Shown here one piece after another: positions 51,499-62,400 of a stretch of 64,000 bases of DNA. The stretch comes from Fulvivirga ulvae (GTDB lineage Bacteria; Bacteroidota; Bacteroidia; Cytophagales; Cyclobacteriaceae): positions 1,072,501 through 1,136,500 of the forward strand of contig NZ_CP089981.1 of assembly GCF_021389975.1 (NCBI RefSeq). Reading direction: 5' to 3'. How positions within the stretch are numbered: the stretch's first letter is position 1; every line of letters begins with the position of its first letter. The translations under genes and the position numbers were made by a program. Below the pieces are notes generated by a model. The model did no database searches. It was given only the letters and a program-made list of their open reading frames with translations, and had not been told where the DNA came from.

Positions 51499-54400
51499 TC
51501 ACCCTTTGACCTTATTGTTTCTCAGAAAGTCTGAAGGGGAAATGCCGAAGTAGCTCTTGAAGTACTTCCTGAAATTTTTAGGACTGTTATAACCTATTTC
51601 ATCGCTGGTCTCATTGATGTTATAACGACCTGACTTCAATAGTTTAGCTCCTTTGCGTACCCTCATCACATGAATAAACTCTTTGGGAGAAAAATTAGTC
51701 AGCGCAGGAAATTTCAGGTACAGCAGCGATCGGCTGACCTTAAGTTTATCTGCCAGGTCGGCCACATCGAAGTAAGGATCGGCCATGTGGGCATTCACAA
51801 TTACCATAGCCCTTTTCAGGAGCTCAGAGTCCGGGGAGTTTTGTACTGCCTCATCAATATTGGCCATGGAGTCGGAAAACATAGCTTTCAGACTGGCTCT
51901 TGAGCTGATCAGGTTTTGAACACTGGCCAGCAATACCGATTTATCGCAGGGTTTGGACAAGTGCAGATCGGCACCCGCTGTAAGCACCTCCACTTTTTTG
52001 GCATCCGAGGCAAAGGCTGTAAGCACTATGATAGGAATGTGGCTGGTCATCTCATCCTCCCTGATCTCGCGGATGAGTGCATGGCCACTTTTCCCGGGCA
52101 TCGAAAGATCGGTGATGATCAGGTCGGGCAATTTGGTTTTGGCCAGCTCTACACCGTCAATTCCTGACCTGGCATCAATTACCGAATAGTATTCTGAAAG
52201 AATGCTGCATATATAGTTTCTGATCTCCTTATTGTCTTCCACCACCAGCACTTTGGCTCCTTCGCTGGGTTTAAACTCTTTATTAAAGCGTAGCAATGTT
52301 CGTTTGAGGTGATGCTGCAGCCGGTACTTGAGGAGCTGGTCGCTTTGGAAATGTGATGACCCTTTATAGAGAAATAACGAAAAAGCAGTACCCTCTCCTT
52401 TCACACTGTTAACACTGATCTCTCCATGATGCAGATTGACAAGCTTTTGGCTCAGGTGCAGGCCTATACCCGTGCTTTCAAAACCACTGGCTTCATTGAT
52501 CGGCGGTTGTGAAAAGGTACTGTCAAACACCTTACCCAGGTCACTTTCTGCTATACCCATACCACTGTCTTTCACGGTGATCTGCACCGCATCCTGCCCT
52601 GCTGCCTGATAGCCGCAGTTGACCCTGACTTTAATGCTGCCTTCAGCCGGGGTAAACTTAAAGGCATTGGAAAGCAGGTTAAATATTACCTTTTCAAGCT
52701 GGTCTTTATTAAACCAGATCAATTCAAAGTTTTTATCCGTTTCAAATTTCAGGTCAATATGGTTTTTCCGGGCCAGCTCTTCAAAAACCTGACAGGTATC
52801 TTTCACGAAGGTGACGATGTCATGCTGTGCCACCATGAGTTTAAGCCCTTCCTTCTCCAGCTTCTTTACATCAATAAGCTCATTGGCCAACCGCTTGAGG
52901 CGCTGTGCGTTGATCTCAATCTTATCCAGATGTTTTGGGTTCAGTGCGTTGCCGTTGGTTTTCAGGCTATCAATGTCGTTGAGTATGAGGGTAAGAGGAG
53001 TCCGGAACTCATGGGAGATATTGGAAACGAAGTCCAGTTTGAGATTTTGATTGATTCGTGCTACTTTTTCCAGTTCCAGTTGCTGCTTTAGCCGCACTCC
53101 CGCCAGCCTGTAGCGGTAATACCCGGCTACGATCAGGCCTGCCACCAGGCTGTACAGCACAAACGACCACCAGGTTTTCCACCAGGGGCCGTCAACTGCC
53201 ATGGGTATGGACGAAGTGGCCAGCACCTCTCCTCCATGACGGATCACCCTTACATCGAGCTTGTACTCTCCCGGGCTGAAATGATGCAAAGAAATATGAG
53301 GGCTGACCGGATCTACCGGAAACCACTTTCCATCATCAATACTATACTCAAAGCTGATGCCGTCGTGCCGGTGATGTGTGGGGAAGCCCAGCAGAATATC
53401 TATCACATCATCTTCATTTATTTCTACAACTGCTCCTTCTGCCAGTGTATTTTTAACCGGTTCATCATTAACCAGTATATCAGAAATGATGATGTTGCAC
53501 GGAGCATTACATTGCTTATCATTTGCTGCCAACCGGCCGGGGTTGATAAATACCACTCCTTTATTGGTGCCAAAGAAAATATTGCCCTGACTATCCTTTC
53601 CTACGGAGCCATAATGAAAAAATGGCCAGCCTTTCGCTCCGGGTACCCTGTACTGATTGATCCTGCCTGTAGCAGGGTCGAAAGAGAATATCCCCTGGTT
53701 GGTACCCATCCAAAGGGTGTGGTGCTCATCTTCAATGATAGCATTGATCTTCTTGTTTTTGAAGTACGCTTTTTCTCCAAACTCCACCGTCTTCCCTGTT
53801 TTAGGGTTATACTTATAAAGGCCTCTGTTTGTACCCAGCCAGTTGGCACCATCACCGGCTATGACGGAATGAAATACAAAGACTCCGTAGTTGTCCGGGA
53901 AAAGGTAGTCATGACTGGTGTACAAACCATCTTTTACAATCCCGTTGACCCAATGGCTAAAAAGAATGATGCTGCTGTCACTCAAAAAATCACCATAGTA
54001 GATGGGCTTGTCCATCTGAAAAGCACCTTTGGCCAGTGAGTCCAGGTGATTGGTAACCTCACCGGTTTTTGGGTCAATTTTATTCAGCCCCTGCTGAGTG
54101 GTAGCATAAACCTGCCCCCGTGTATCTTCAAACACATCGTTAACAACAACGGAGGTCAACGGATCGGCATCATCGGGTGCATATATTTTAGGGTAAACCG
54201 CTTCACCTTGTAAAAAGCGCCTGTACTGTGCCTCTGTATAATAGCATAGGCCACCATATGTCGCTATCCATAAATTATTATTCCTGTCAAAATGGATCTC
54301 ACTTGTACTGTCGGAAGGAAGATTGAGTCTTTTGCTATTTTTCCCTACTTCTGACAAGTCAAATGCGCCGTCACCCTGGTGTTGCAGGTAGATTACACCC

Positions 54401-55530
54401 TTGCCAAATGTACAAACAAGAAGCCCGTTTTTATTATCTGGCTTTACGGAGTACAAGCTGGTCAGATTGCCAATATATTCATGCAGGGCAATAGTTTTGA
54501 TCCCTTCGCCATTGATGGATGTGCTTTTGAGGCCATCGCCTATGGTAGCAATCCACAGCGTATTATTTTTCACATAAATGGACGAGATACCATCATCGAG
54601 AAAATTGAAATCTGGAATGGATTCGAAAGAAATTGACTCAGGCTCCGGGTGCCGGGTGTTGAGGTGGATGCGATACATGCCCATACCTGTAACCGAAAAG
54701 TAGAGGTATCCGTCGGCATAGGAAGCCGCGGAATATGGCCTGATTGTAGGTATATCACCAAAGTTGAGCCCGGGAACCCTTTCCAGCATTTGCTTATTCT
54801 GGTCATAGATGAAAGGGCCTTCTGTCATGTAATTGATCAAGAGCTGCTTTCCGGGTAATTGTTGCAGGTTCTTACCCAGCTTAAATTCATGCCGGTCATC
54901 TTTCAACGGATTATTGATCAGGTTAAAACTTTTCCATTGCCCGACCTCATTGGTTTTGCCATGAATTACGCCATAGCCTGCTACTGAAATGAACAGATCG
55001 CGCTCTTCACTAACCAAAAACTCATTAACGATCAGATTCTCCCCGAAATGGCTGACATCAAAAGCCTGAAAAGTCAGTGGATTAAGGTCAGCATCAGTGG
55101 ATACGAGATAAACACCGTGTAAATAGGAAATCAATGCGCGATTGCCTCCCAGATAGATGATATCTTCAATGGGCCTTGTAATGGATAGCGGGTGATCTAT
55201 TTGCCGGCGAAGCTCCGGGTCATATATTTTCAGTCCGTTTTTGGTACCCAGCCATAACCTCCCGCCAGGCATGATGTAGACAAAATATACGGGTGTATGG
55301 CGGCCGGTACTATCCGGTTCGAGTACCCTGGAGGCATGATAACCATCAAACTTTACCAGCCCGTTTTCAGTCGCCAGCCATAAAAGTCCTCTCCTGTCCT
55401 CCTTGATATCGTAGATGTAATTGGACACCATACCATCTATTTCCTTATATTCATTCCACACCGGCCTGATCTGACTGTGGGAACCAAGCGGAATTAATAA
55501 GAGCAGATAGGAAAAAATTAAGAATCTCAT
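51499..55530 (-). CDS. Hybrid two-component regulator (propeller sensor, HisKA, HATPase, receiver, AraC)
   Basis: 1343 residues. Signal peptide (FLIFSYLLLLIPLGSHSQ), a long propeller sensor (residues 25-690: LLWLATENGLVKFDG, TLWMGTNQGIFSFDP), Y_Y_Y domain and a membrane helix (near 785-805). The cytoplasmic part has HisKA with His840 (NISHEFRTPL), HATPase_c (LLSNAFKFTPAEG, STGIGLHLSQ), a receiver with Asp1141 (LIITDLSMPG, Lys in LSKPCD) and a C-terminal AraC-type domain (VSRSLLYLKFPALTNFSPKEF, INETSDEIGYNSPKNFRKYF). HTCS regulators usually sense a ligand in the periplasm and switch on nearby catabolic or secretion genes. The M4 peptidase gene downstream, with direct repeats in between, is the likely target. 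Confidence 0.95.
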   Translation of the reverse strand: MRFLIFSYLLLLIPLGSHSQIRPVWNEYKEIDGMVSNYIYDIKEDRRGLLWLATENGLVKFDGYHASRVLEPDSTGRHTPVYFVYIMPGGRLWLGTKNGLKIYDPELRRQIDHPLSITRPIEDIIYLGGNRALISYLHGVYLVSTDADLNPLTFQAFDVSHFGENLIVNEFLVSEERDLFISVAGYGVIHGKTNEVGQWKSFNLINNPLKDDRHEFKLGKNLQQLPGKQLLINYMTEGPFIYDQNKQMLERVPGLNFGDIPTIRPYSAASYADGYLYFSVTGMGMYRIHLNTRHPEPESISFESIPDFNFLDDGISSIYVKNNTLWIATIGDGLKSTSINGEGIKTIALHEYIGNLTSLYSVKPDNKNGLLVCTFGKGVIYLQHQGDGAFDLSEVGKNSKRLNLPSDSTSEIHFDRNNNLWIATYGGLCYYTEAQYRRFLQGEAVYPKIYAPDDADPLTSVVVNDVFEDTRGQVYATTQQGLNKIDPKTGEVTNHLDSLAKGAFQMDKPIYYGDFLSDSSIILFSHWVNGIVKDGLYTSHDYLFPDNYGVFVFHSVIAGDGANWLGTNRGLYKYNPKTGKTVEFGEKAYFKNKKINAIIEDEHHTLWMGTNQGIFSFDPATGRINQYRVPGAKGWPFFHYGSVGKDSQGNIFFGTNKGVVFINPGRLAANDKQCNAPCNIIISDILVNDEPVKNTLAEGAVVEINEDDVIDILLGFPTHHRHDGISFEYSIDDGKWFPVDPVSPHISLHHFSPGEYKLDVRVIRHGGEVLATSSIPMAVDGPWWKTWWSFVLYSLVAGLIVAGYYRYRLAGVRLKQQLELEKVARINQNLKLDFVSNISHEFRTPLTLILNDIDSLKTNGNALNPKHLDKIEINAQRLKRLANELIDVKKLEKEGLKLMVAQHDIVTFVKDTCQVFEELARKNHIDLKFETDKNFELIWFNKDQLEKVIFNLLSNAFKFTPAEGSIKVRVNCGYQAAGQDAVQITVKDSGMGIAESDLGKVFDSTFSQPPINEASGFESTGIGLHLSQKLVNLHHGEISVNSVKGEGTAFSLFLYKGSSHFQSDQLLKYRLQHHLKRTLLRFNKEFKPSEGAKVLVVEDNKEIRNYICSILSEYYSVIDARSGIDGVELAKTKLPDLIITDLSMPGKSGHALIREIREDEMTSHIPIIVLTAFASDAKKVEVLTAGADLHLSKPCDKSVLLASVQNLISSRASLKAMFSDSMANIDEAVQNSPDSELLKRAMVIVNAHMADPYFDVADLADKLKVSRSLLYLKFPALTNFSPKEFIHVMRVRKGAKLLKSGRYNINETSDEIGYNSPKNFRKYFKSYFGISPSDFLRNNKVKG

Positions 55531-55860
55531 GATATTTCTAAGAAATGTAGCCTAAATGAGAAGAATATTAGGTAGAAATGTGCCTGAATAGAACACTGCT
55601 TCCGTCATAAATTCAACAAAAAGCCCCTATACAGACATTTAGAGCTATAAATACGCTATTTTATTAAGGTTTTCAAAAGGAATGCCCCTGTTTTTTAACC
55701 GATTCACAAATAGCACCTTACACTTTATTGAAGAATGGTTCCGCTGAAGAAGTTATATGGGTAGTAATAATTTGATAACTAAAAATTTATTATTATTAAG
55801 TTTAAGGTGTTATCATCTCACTTATATTGGCAAGCTTAAAAAAGGCATACGATTAAGTTC
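55531..55860. other. 330-base intergenic region between divergent genes
   Basis: It is AT-rich and holds the promoters of the hybrid regulator (leftwards) and of the small STAS-like gene (rightwards). I see no open frame of value, RNA gene or strong repeat. Confidence 0.5.
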
Positions 55861-55875
55861 ATGCATATTCATAGG

Positions 55876-56253
55876 ATGGAGAAAAAAATTACACATTGGT
55901 ACGACGCCGAGTCGAAGATATTTTACAAATACTATTACGGAGATATTGAATACATAGACCTGATAGAAGACTGGTCTAAGCTTATAGCCGAAAACAAAAT
56001 ACCCAAGGGAGTCAAAAAGTTTATCCTGGATTACCGCAAAGCCAACCTGCTAACACCTCCACACATGGCTATGGAGATAGCTAATTTCTACAAAGAGAAC
56101 ATTTCCTGGTTCCATCATGCAAAAGTAGCGTTGATCATGCAAAAGCCCGAGCAGGTCGTAATCCCTATACTGGCCAATGAAGAATGTTCGGATGAGCTTG
56201 AATTCAGGCCATTTTACACCCTGGAAGCTGCTTTTAGCTGGGTGAACGGATAG
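55876..56253 (+). CDS. Small STAS/SEC14-like protein
   Basis: 125 residues from ATG 55876 (MEKKITHWYDAESKIFYKYYYGDIEYIDLI), chosen because AGGA precedes it; a start at 55861 adds five residues. The alpha/beta pattern (beta strand KKFILDYRKANLLTPPHMAMEIANFY, then helix, AKVALIMQKPEQVVIP) looks like the STAS or SpoIIAA-like fold reported for many small Bacteroidota proteins. No phosphorylatable Ser in the SpoIIAA position can be pinned down. It stands alone, 240 bases upstream of the Tc-toxin-like gene. Confidence 0.6.
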   Translation: MEKKITHWYDAESKIFYKYYYGDIEYIDLIEDWSKLIAENKIPKGVKKFILDYRKANLLTPPHMAMEIANFYKENISWFHHAKVALIMQKPEQVVIPILANEECSDELEFRPFYTLEAAFSWVNG

Positions 56254-56285
56254 CCTGCCCCTACCTATATTTTCACTTGTTAAAG

Positions 56286-56308
56286 ATGAACCGCTCCGGC
56301 GGGTTCAT
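56286..56308 (+). terminator. Hairpin after the STAS-like gene
   Basis: ATGAACC (56286-56292) pairs with GGTTCAT (56302-56308), 33 bases after the stop. A second small hairpin with an AGGGG/CCCCT stem follows near 56331-56344. Neither has an obvious T-run, so the call is weak. Confidence 0.4.
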
Positions 56309-56492
56309 TACCTATATTTCAGGGGTTTTTCCCCTTGAAAGTCAGGCCCTTCAGAAGATAACTTTACATTAATTCTACCAGGCAATACCGATAACATATC
56401 CCCGGACTGTGCCAACACGGATATGGTCTTTCAAGAATTTTGTTTTGCCCATTGACCTGATTTCTCAATAGTTAAAACTAGTGCTATTTGAT

Positions 56493-59400
56493 ATGAACAA
56501 TAAAATTGAAAGTAGTAATATCGATACAAACAGCTCAGGTGCTACCGGTATTGATGCTTTGTCCCGTGAGCATGCCACCAAATCCAACGCTATTGAGATA
56601 CCATCTATCACCCTCCCTAAGGGAGGCGGTGCGATTAAGGGTATCGATGAAAAATTTCAGGTCAATTCAGCCAATGGCACAGCGGGCTTCAGTATACCGC
56701 TACCACTGTCACCGGGCAGGAACAATTTCTCTCCATCTCTCAGCCTAAGTTACAACTCCGGGGCAGGGAACAGCATATTTGGATTGGGTTGGTCTCTTGG
56801 GATTACTTCCATAAAACGTAAAACAGATAAAACATTACCCCTGTATCAGGACAATGACTCTGAAGATACTTTTATGCTATCTGGTGTCGAGGACCTGATA
56901 CCCTGGCTGGACAAAGATCAGGGAGCCTGGAAAGCCAGGATTTTAAAGCAGGACGGCTTAACCATAAAACAATACCGTCCAAGGATAGAAGGCTCATTTT
57001 CAAGGATAGAAAAGATCAGCGATGGTAACAATGTCTACTGGAAAGTAACTTCAGGCTCTAATATTGTGACTTTTTTTGGTTATTCTGATAATTCCAAAAT
57101 TACTGACCCCTCAGACAGCAGCCGAATTTATGAGTGGCTGCCTGAATTTTCCTACGACAACAAGGGCGATTATATACTTTACGAATACAAGGAAGAAAAC
57201 CTTGAAAATATCCCTAACACTTTGTTTGAAAAGAACAGGCAAAGTGGTACGGCATTGTTTACCAATAAATACCTAAAAAGGATTAAATACGGCAACAGAG
57301 ATACATATTTTCCCTATCCTGACCAGCCATTCAATCCTGAGAAATATGCAGGGATATTTTTTTTCGATGTGGTTTTCGATTATGGCGAACATCATGGAGC
57401 CGCACCCTCACCGGAAGAAGTTCAACCCTGGGATTACCGCCCTGATGCCTTTTCCTCATATCGGTCTGGCTTTGAGATCAGAACCAGCAGGCGTTGCAGA
57501 AGAGTACTGATGTTTCACACATTTTCTGAATTGAATACTGGTATACCTACCCTGGTCCGCTCACTGGATGCCGGATATTTGTCTTCAACAGGATTAGAAG
57601 AAAAATCAGACCGCCCCTGCGAATGCTCTTATCTGACAGAAATAATACAAAAAGGTTATATAAGAAAGCAGGATGGCACCTACTCCGCGAAATCGTTGCC
57701 CGGGCTTACTTTCGATTACCAATGGCTGAGCTGGAATACCACGATCAGAGAAGTTCAGGATACCAGCCTCGTGCACGCTCCCGTCGGGCTTTCCAATGCG
57801 TACCAATGGGTCGATCTTTTCAGTGAAGGCATCAATGGCATACTTACGGAGCAGGCGGATTCGTGGTACTACAAAAGCAACCTGGGGCAGGATGCGCAGG
57901 GAGAACTTCATTTCACCCCGGCAAAACCGGTCATCCCTAAACCTGCTTTCTCAGGCCTCTCCGGAGGAGTGCTACAATTACATGACCTGGAAAGCGAAGG
58001 TTTGAAGCAGATAACCGTCAATTCTCCCGGTACTCAGGGGTATTTTGCTATGGATGATACAGGCCGCTGGGAGCCCTTCAAAGCATTTATACACAGGCTG
58101 GACATTAACCTGTCGGATCCTAACGTCCGCATGCTTGATGTCAACGGAGATGGCAAACCGGAAGTAGTTTTGGCCGATCAGGGAGCATTATGGTGGTGGG
58201 AGAATTTAGGCAAAGAGGGCTACGGCTCCGCACAACATGTACCCAAGCCATATGATGAAGAGCAGGGCCCAACTATGGTATTCAATGATCAGGAACAGCG
58301 TATTTTTCTGGCCGATATGAGTGGCGACGGTCTTACCGACATCGTGAGCATCCGGAATGGAGAAATAAGCTACTGGCCCAACCTGGGCTACGGCCATTTT
58401 GGTGCGAAAGTGACTATGGGCAACTCCCCTACATTTGACCTGCCTGACCTGTATAATCCTGATCAAGTTCATCTCGCAGACATCAGCGGTACAGGGACCA
58501 CCGATATTATTTACCTGGGCACCAATGCATTTAAGGCTTACCTCAATTTTAGTGGCAATACCTGGAGCAGTGCTACGCTTATTGATCCTTTCTTTCCGGC
58601 AGAAAAGCCCAACGGGCTGCATGTAACTGACCTGGTTGGCAACGGCACCTCATGCCTCGTCTGGTCTTCGTCATTACCCGGCTACAAGCATTCCCCAATG
58701 AAATATATCGACCTGATGGGAGGGAAAAAACCTCACATTATGACCAGTTATGATAACGGGACGGGAAAAAAAACAGAAATAGCATACAAAAGCTCCACGC
58801 TTTACTATTTAAAGGATAAAAAAGAAGGCACACCATGGATCACAAAGCTTCCATTTCCGGTGCAGTGTGTGAGTAAGTTAGTCGTTACCGAAGAAGTAAC
58901 GCAGGTACGGTTCGCCAGTGAATATTCCTATCATCATGGCTATTACGACCATGCCGAGAGAGAATTCAGAGGTTTTGGCCGCGTAGAGCAACTGGACACA
59001 GAGTATTTTGATATTTTCTCTCAGTCCGAAGCCAGCAATGTTGTTGCAAAGGAACACCATCAGCCGCCCATGCTGACCAAAACGTGGCACCACACCGGAG
59101 CCTGCACCAATCAAAAAGCTATACTCACACAATTCAAAAAAGAATATTGGCTCGAGGCTATCAAAGACATTGGTTTTGAAGCGGAAGCTGATGAATACGA
59201 GCTACCCGATGCCAAAATCGTCGGAGCACCAAACCTGGAAGGCAGTGATGTCGATAAGCTGACTGCCCATGAATACCGCGAGGCCTTAAGGGCATGCAAA
59301 GGCATGGTACTGAGGCAGGAAGTATTTGCCATGGACGCAGACGATACGCCGGAGCCAGCCAAGATAAAAAAGCAAGCAACGCCCTATACCGTAGCTACAC

Positions 59401-62400
59401 ACAACTGCATTATCCAACTTATACAACCCAAAAGCCTTAACCAACACGCCGTCTTTTTAGTAAACGAAAGCGAAGCAATTACTTACAGCTATGAGCGAAA
59501 TGTAGAAGATCCCAGAATTGCACATAACTTCAATCTCAAACTGGATGAATACGGAAATATCCTTAAATCAGTCTCTGTGGTATATCCCAGGAAAAGAGAT
59601 GAGGAGCTGCTGATCGATGAACCAACCGACAGCACACACATCAGAAAAGCCAGGCTACATGCCCGAAATGCCCAAAAGAAATGCCTGATAACTTTTACCG
59701 AAAGTGAATACACCAATGACTTCATAACACAGGAAACTTACCTGTTGCGACAAGGTTACCAAACACGCTCCTTTGAAATCACCGGACTAACCCCGCAGTC
59801 CGTATTTAAGCTCAGTGATTTTGAAAACCCTGACTCCTGGCAGGAAATAGAATATCACAAAACCGCTTCGGGCACTGCACCTCAGAAAAGGTTAATAGAG
59901 CACATCAAAACAAAATTTTATAACAATGACCTTACAGCTCCTTTACCCGATGGCCAGTTAGGACAATGGCCGTTGCAATATGAAAATTATCAACTGGCCT
60001 ACACGCCGAATCTTCTACAGGACCTGTTCACTCCCAGCACACATGCGTTGCCCTTTGAAGTCACTGATAGTGATATGCTTGATGGCAAATACTACCAGGA
60101 CAATACAAACTGGTGGATCAGGTCAGGAACCATGCAGTTTGTTGAGACCGGAGAAAGTATTGACGATGTCAAAAGCAGGTTTTTAAGCCCTATAGCTTAT
60201 ACTGATCCTTTTGACATCAAAACTGAAGTATTCTACGATCCATTGCACCTGTTCATCACCCGCACGCAGGATGCCCTGGACAATGAAACGCATGTGCTGC
60301 AGTTTGACTACCGCACCCTTTCCCCCATAAAGAGCCGTGATCCAAATGATAATATAGCATCTATACTCACCGATGAGCTAGGTATGGTCAAAGCCAGTTC
60401 CGTGGAAGGCAAAGACAATAATAATGACCTTACTGGTGAAGAGGGAGATCATCTCTCGGGCGTCGAGGCGTTAACTGATGATGCTGAACAAGCCCGAATT
60501 GACAACTTCTTCTCCATAGCACAGGCCGACGGTATATGTAATTATTCACAACTGGAAAGTGTAGCTCGTGACTTACTGCAGTCAGCCAGTGCCCGGCTGC
60601 TCTACAATCTGGATCAAAAACCTGTAGTGGTCGCCAGTATTGCCCGAGAAGAACACGCTTCGCTCGGTACGGAAAGTCCCTTAAACATCAGCTTTGAATA
60701 CAGTGACGGCTTCGGCAAAGTGGCCATGAAGAAAGTACAGGCAGAAGCAGGCCTTGCCATAAAAGCTACCCAACAGCCCGACGGATCATATGATGTACAA
60801 GAACTGGATACCGGCAACCAGCTGCGGTGGGTTGGCAATGGCCGTAATGTACTTAATAACAAAGGCAAGCCGATCAAACAGTTTGAACCCTATTTTTCTG
60901 TTACCCCGGCATATGAAGATGCCCCTGAGTTGGTGGAAACAGGGGTAAGTCCCACCCTTTTTTATGACGCTGTCGGAAGGCTGATCAGGACAGAACTGCC
61001 CGACGGCTCCTTCAGCAAAGTTCAATTTGACTCATGGAAGCAATACATCTATGATACCAACGATACAGTAATTGACAGCAGCTGGTACCTCGAACGGATG
61101 GCTTTACCCGACAACAACCCTGAAAAGAAGGCTGCCATAAAAGCAGAACTGCATTATGATACACCATCCTGCATGATTCAGGATACGTTGGGCAGACCTG
61201 TGCTGGCAATTGACCATAACCGGTACAAGGATGCAGACAACAACCTGAAAAAAGAGCTGCTATATACCTACTCCGACATTGACATTGAAGGGAACGCTCT
61301 TTCCATAACTGATGCACGAGGAAACAAGGTAATGGAGTACCGGTATGATATACTCGGTCATAGGGTAGCTCAAAAAAGTATGGATGCAGGTATGCGGTGG
61401 ATGTTAAACAATGCCCTAGGCAGCCCTGTCAAAACCTGGGATGAGCGCAAACATGAATTTTCATTTAAGTATGATGCCTTGCATCGCCCTACTCAAAAAT
61501 GGGTAAAGGGAGGTGAAGGAAACGTACCGGTTAACATGCTTTTTGAGCGCATGATCTATGGAGAAGGCCAGCCAGATGACAAACTAAAAAATCTGCGTGG
61601 AAAGACCGCGGTTTTATATGACTCAGCTGGCAAAGTGATATCAGAGGCTTATGACTTCAAAGGAAATCTGCTTTCTTCCACCCGGATATTTGCAAAAGTA
61701 TATAAGACCATACCCAACTGGGATGTGCCCAACCCTGATGACCTGCTCGAAGGGAGTGACTACACTTTTGAGTCCTCCACTGAATTTGATGCAGTAAACC
61801 GTCCTGTAAAACACACTACTCCTGATGGAAGTGAAACCATTCATTATTTCAATCCTGCCGGTTTTCTGGAAAAGGTAAGTCTGAAAAAAGGAAGTAACAC
61901 CACGAACTATGTACAAAATATAGATTACGATGAAAAAGGGCAGCGAAAGAGTATATTGTACGGCAATAATGTGCTCACCAAATACGATTATGACCCTAAA
62001 ACGTTTCGTCTCCGCCAGCTTCGCAGTACTAAGAACAACAATGAGGTACTTCAGGACCTGAAATACACTTACGACCCTACCGGGAATATTACCCAGATAG
62101 AAGATAAGGCTATTCCCACGGTATTTTATAGCAACCAGAAAATTAATGGTAAAAGTGAATATACCTATGATGCACTCTATCGGTTAATCGCCGCCTCCGG
62201 GCGTGAGCAAAATACCAACTCACCCAACTATGGTGCCGCCGACAACTGGAATGACGGCCATACGCAGATAAACCACAACAGCGGAGACCCTATGGCCATG
62301 CACGAATACACTCAAAAGTATCTGTACGACCATGTGGGAAATATGCTACAACTAAAGCATGTTGCCGGCACTCATTCATGGACGCGCGACTATGCTTACG

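Noticed and set aside
53236..54039. 267-codon frame opposite the hybrid regulator's sensor domain
   Set aside because: Shadow of the propeller coding sequence; no start signal or domain.
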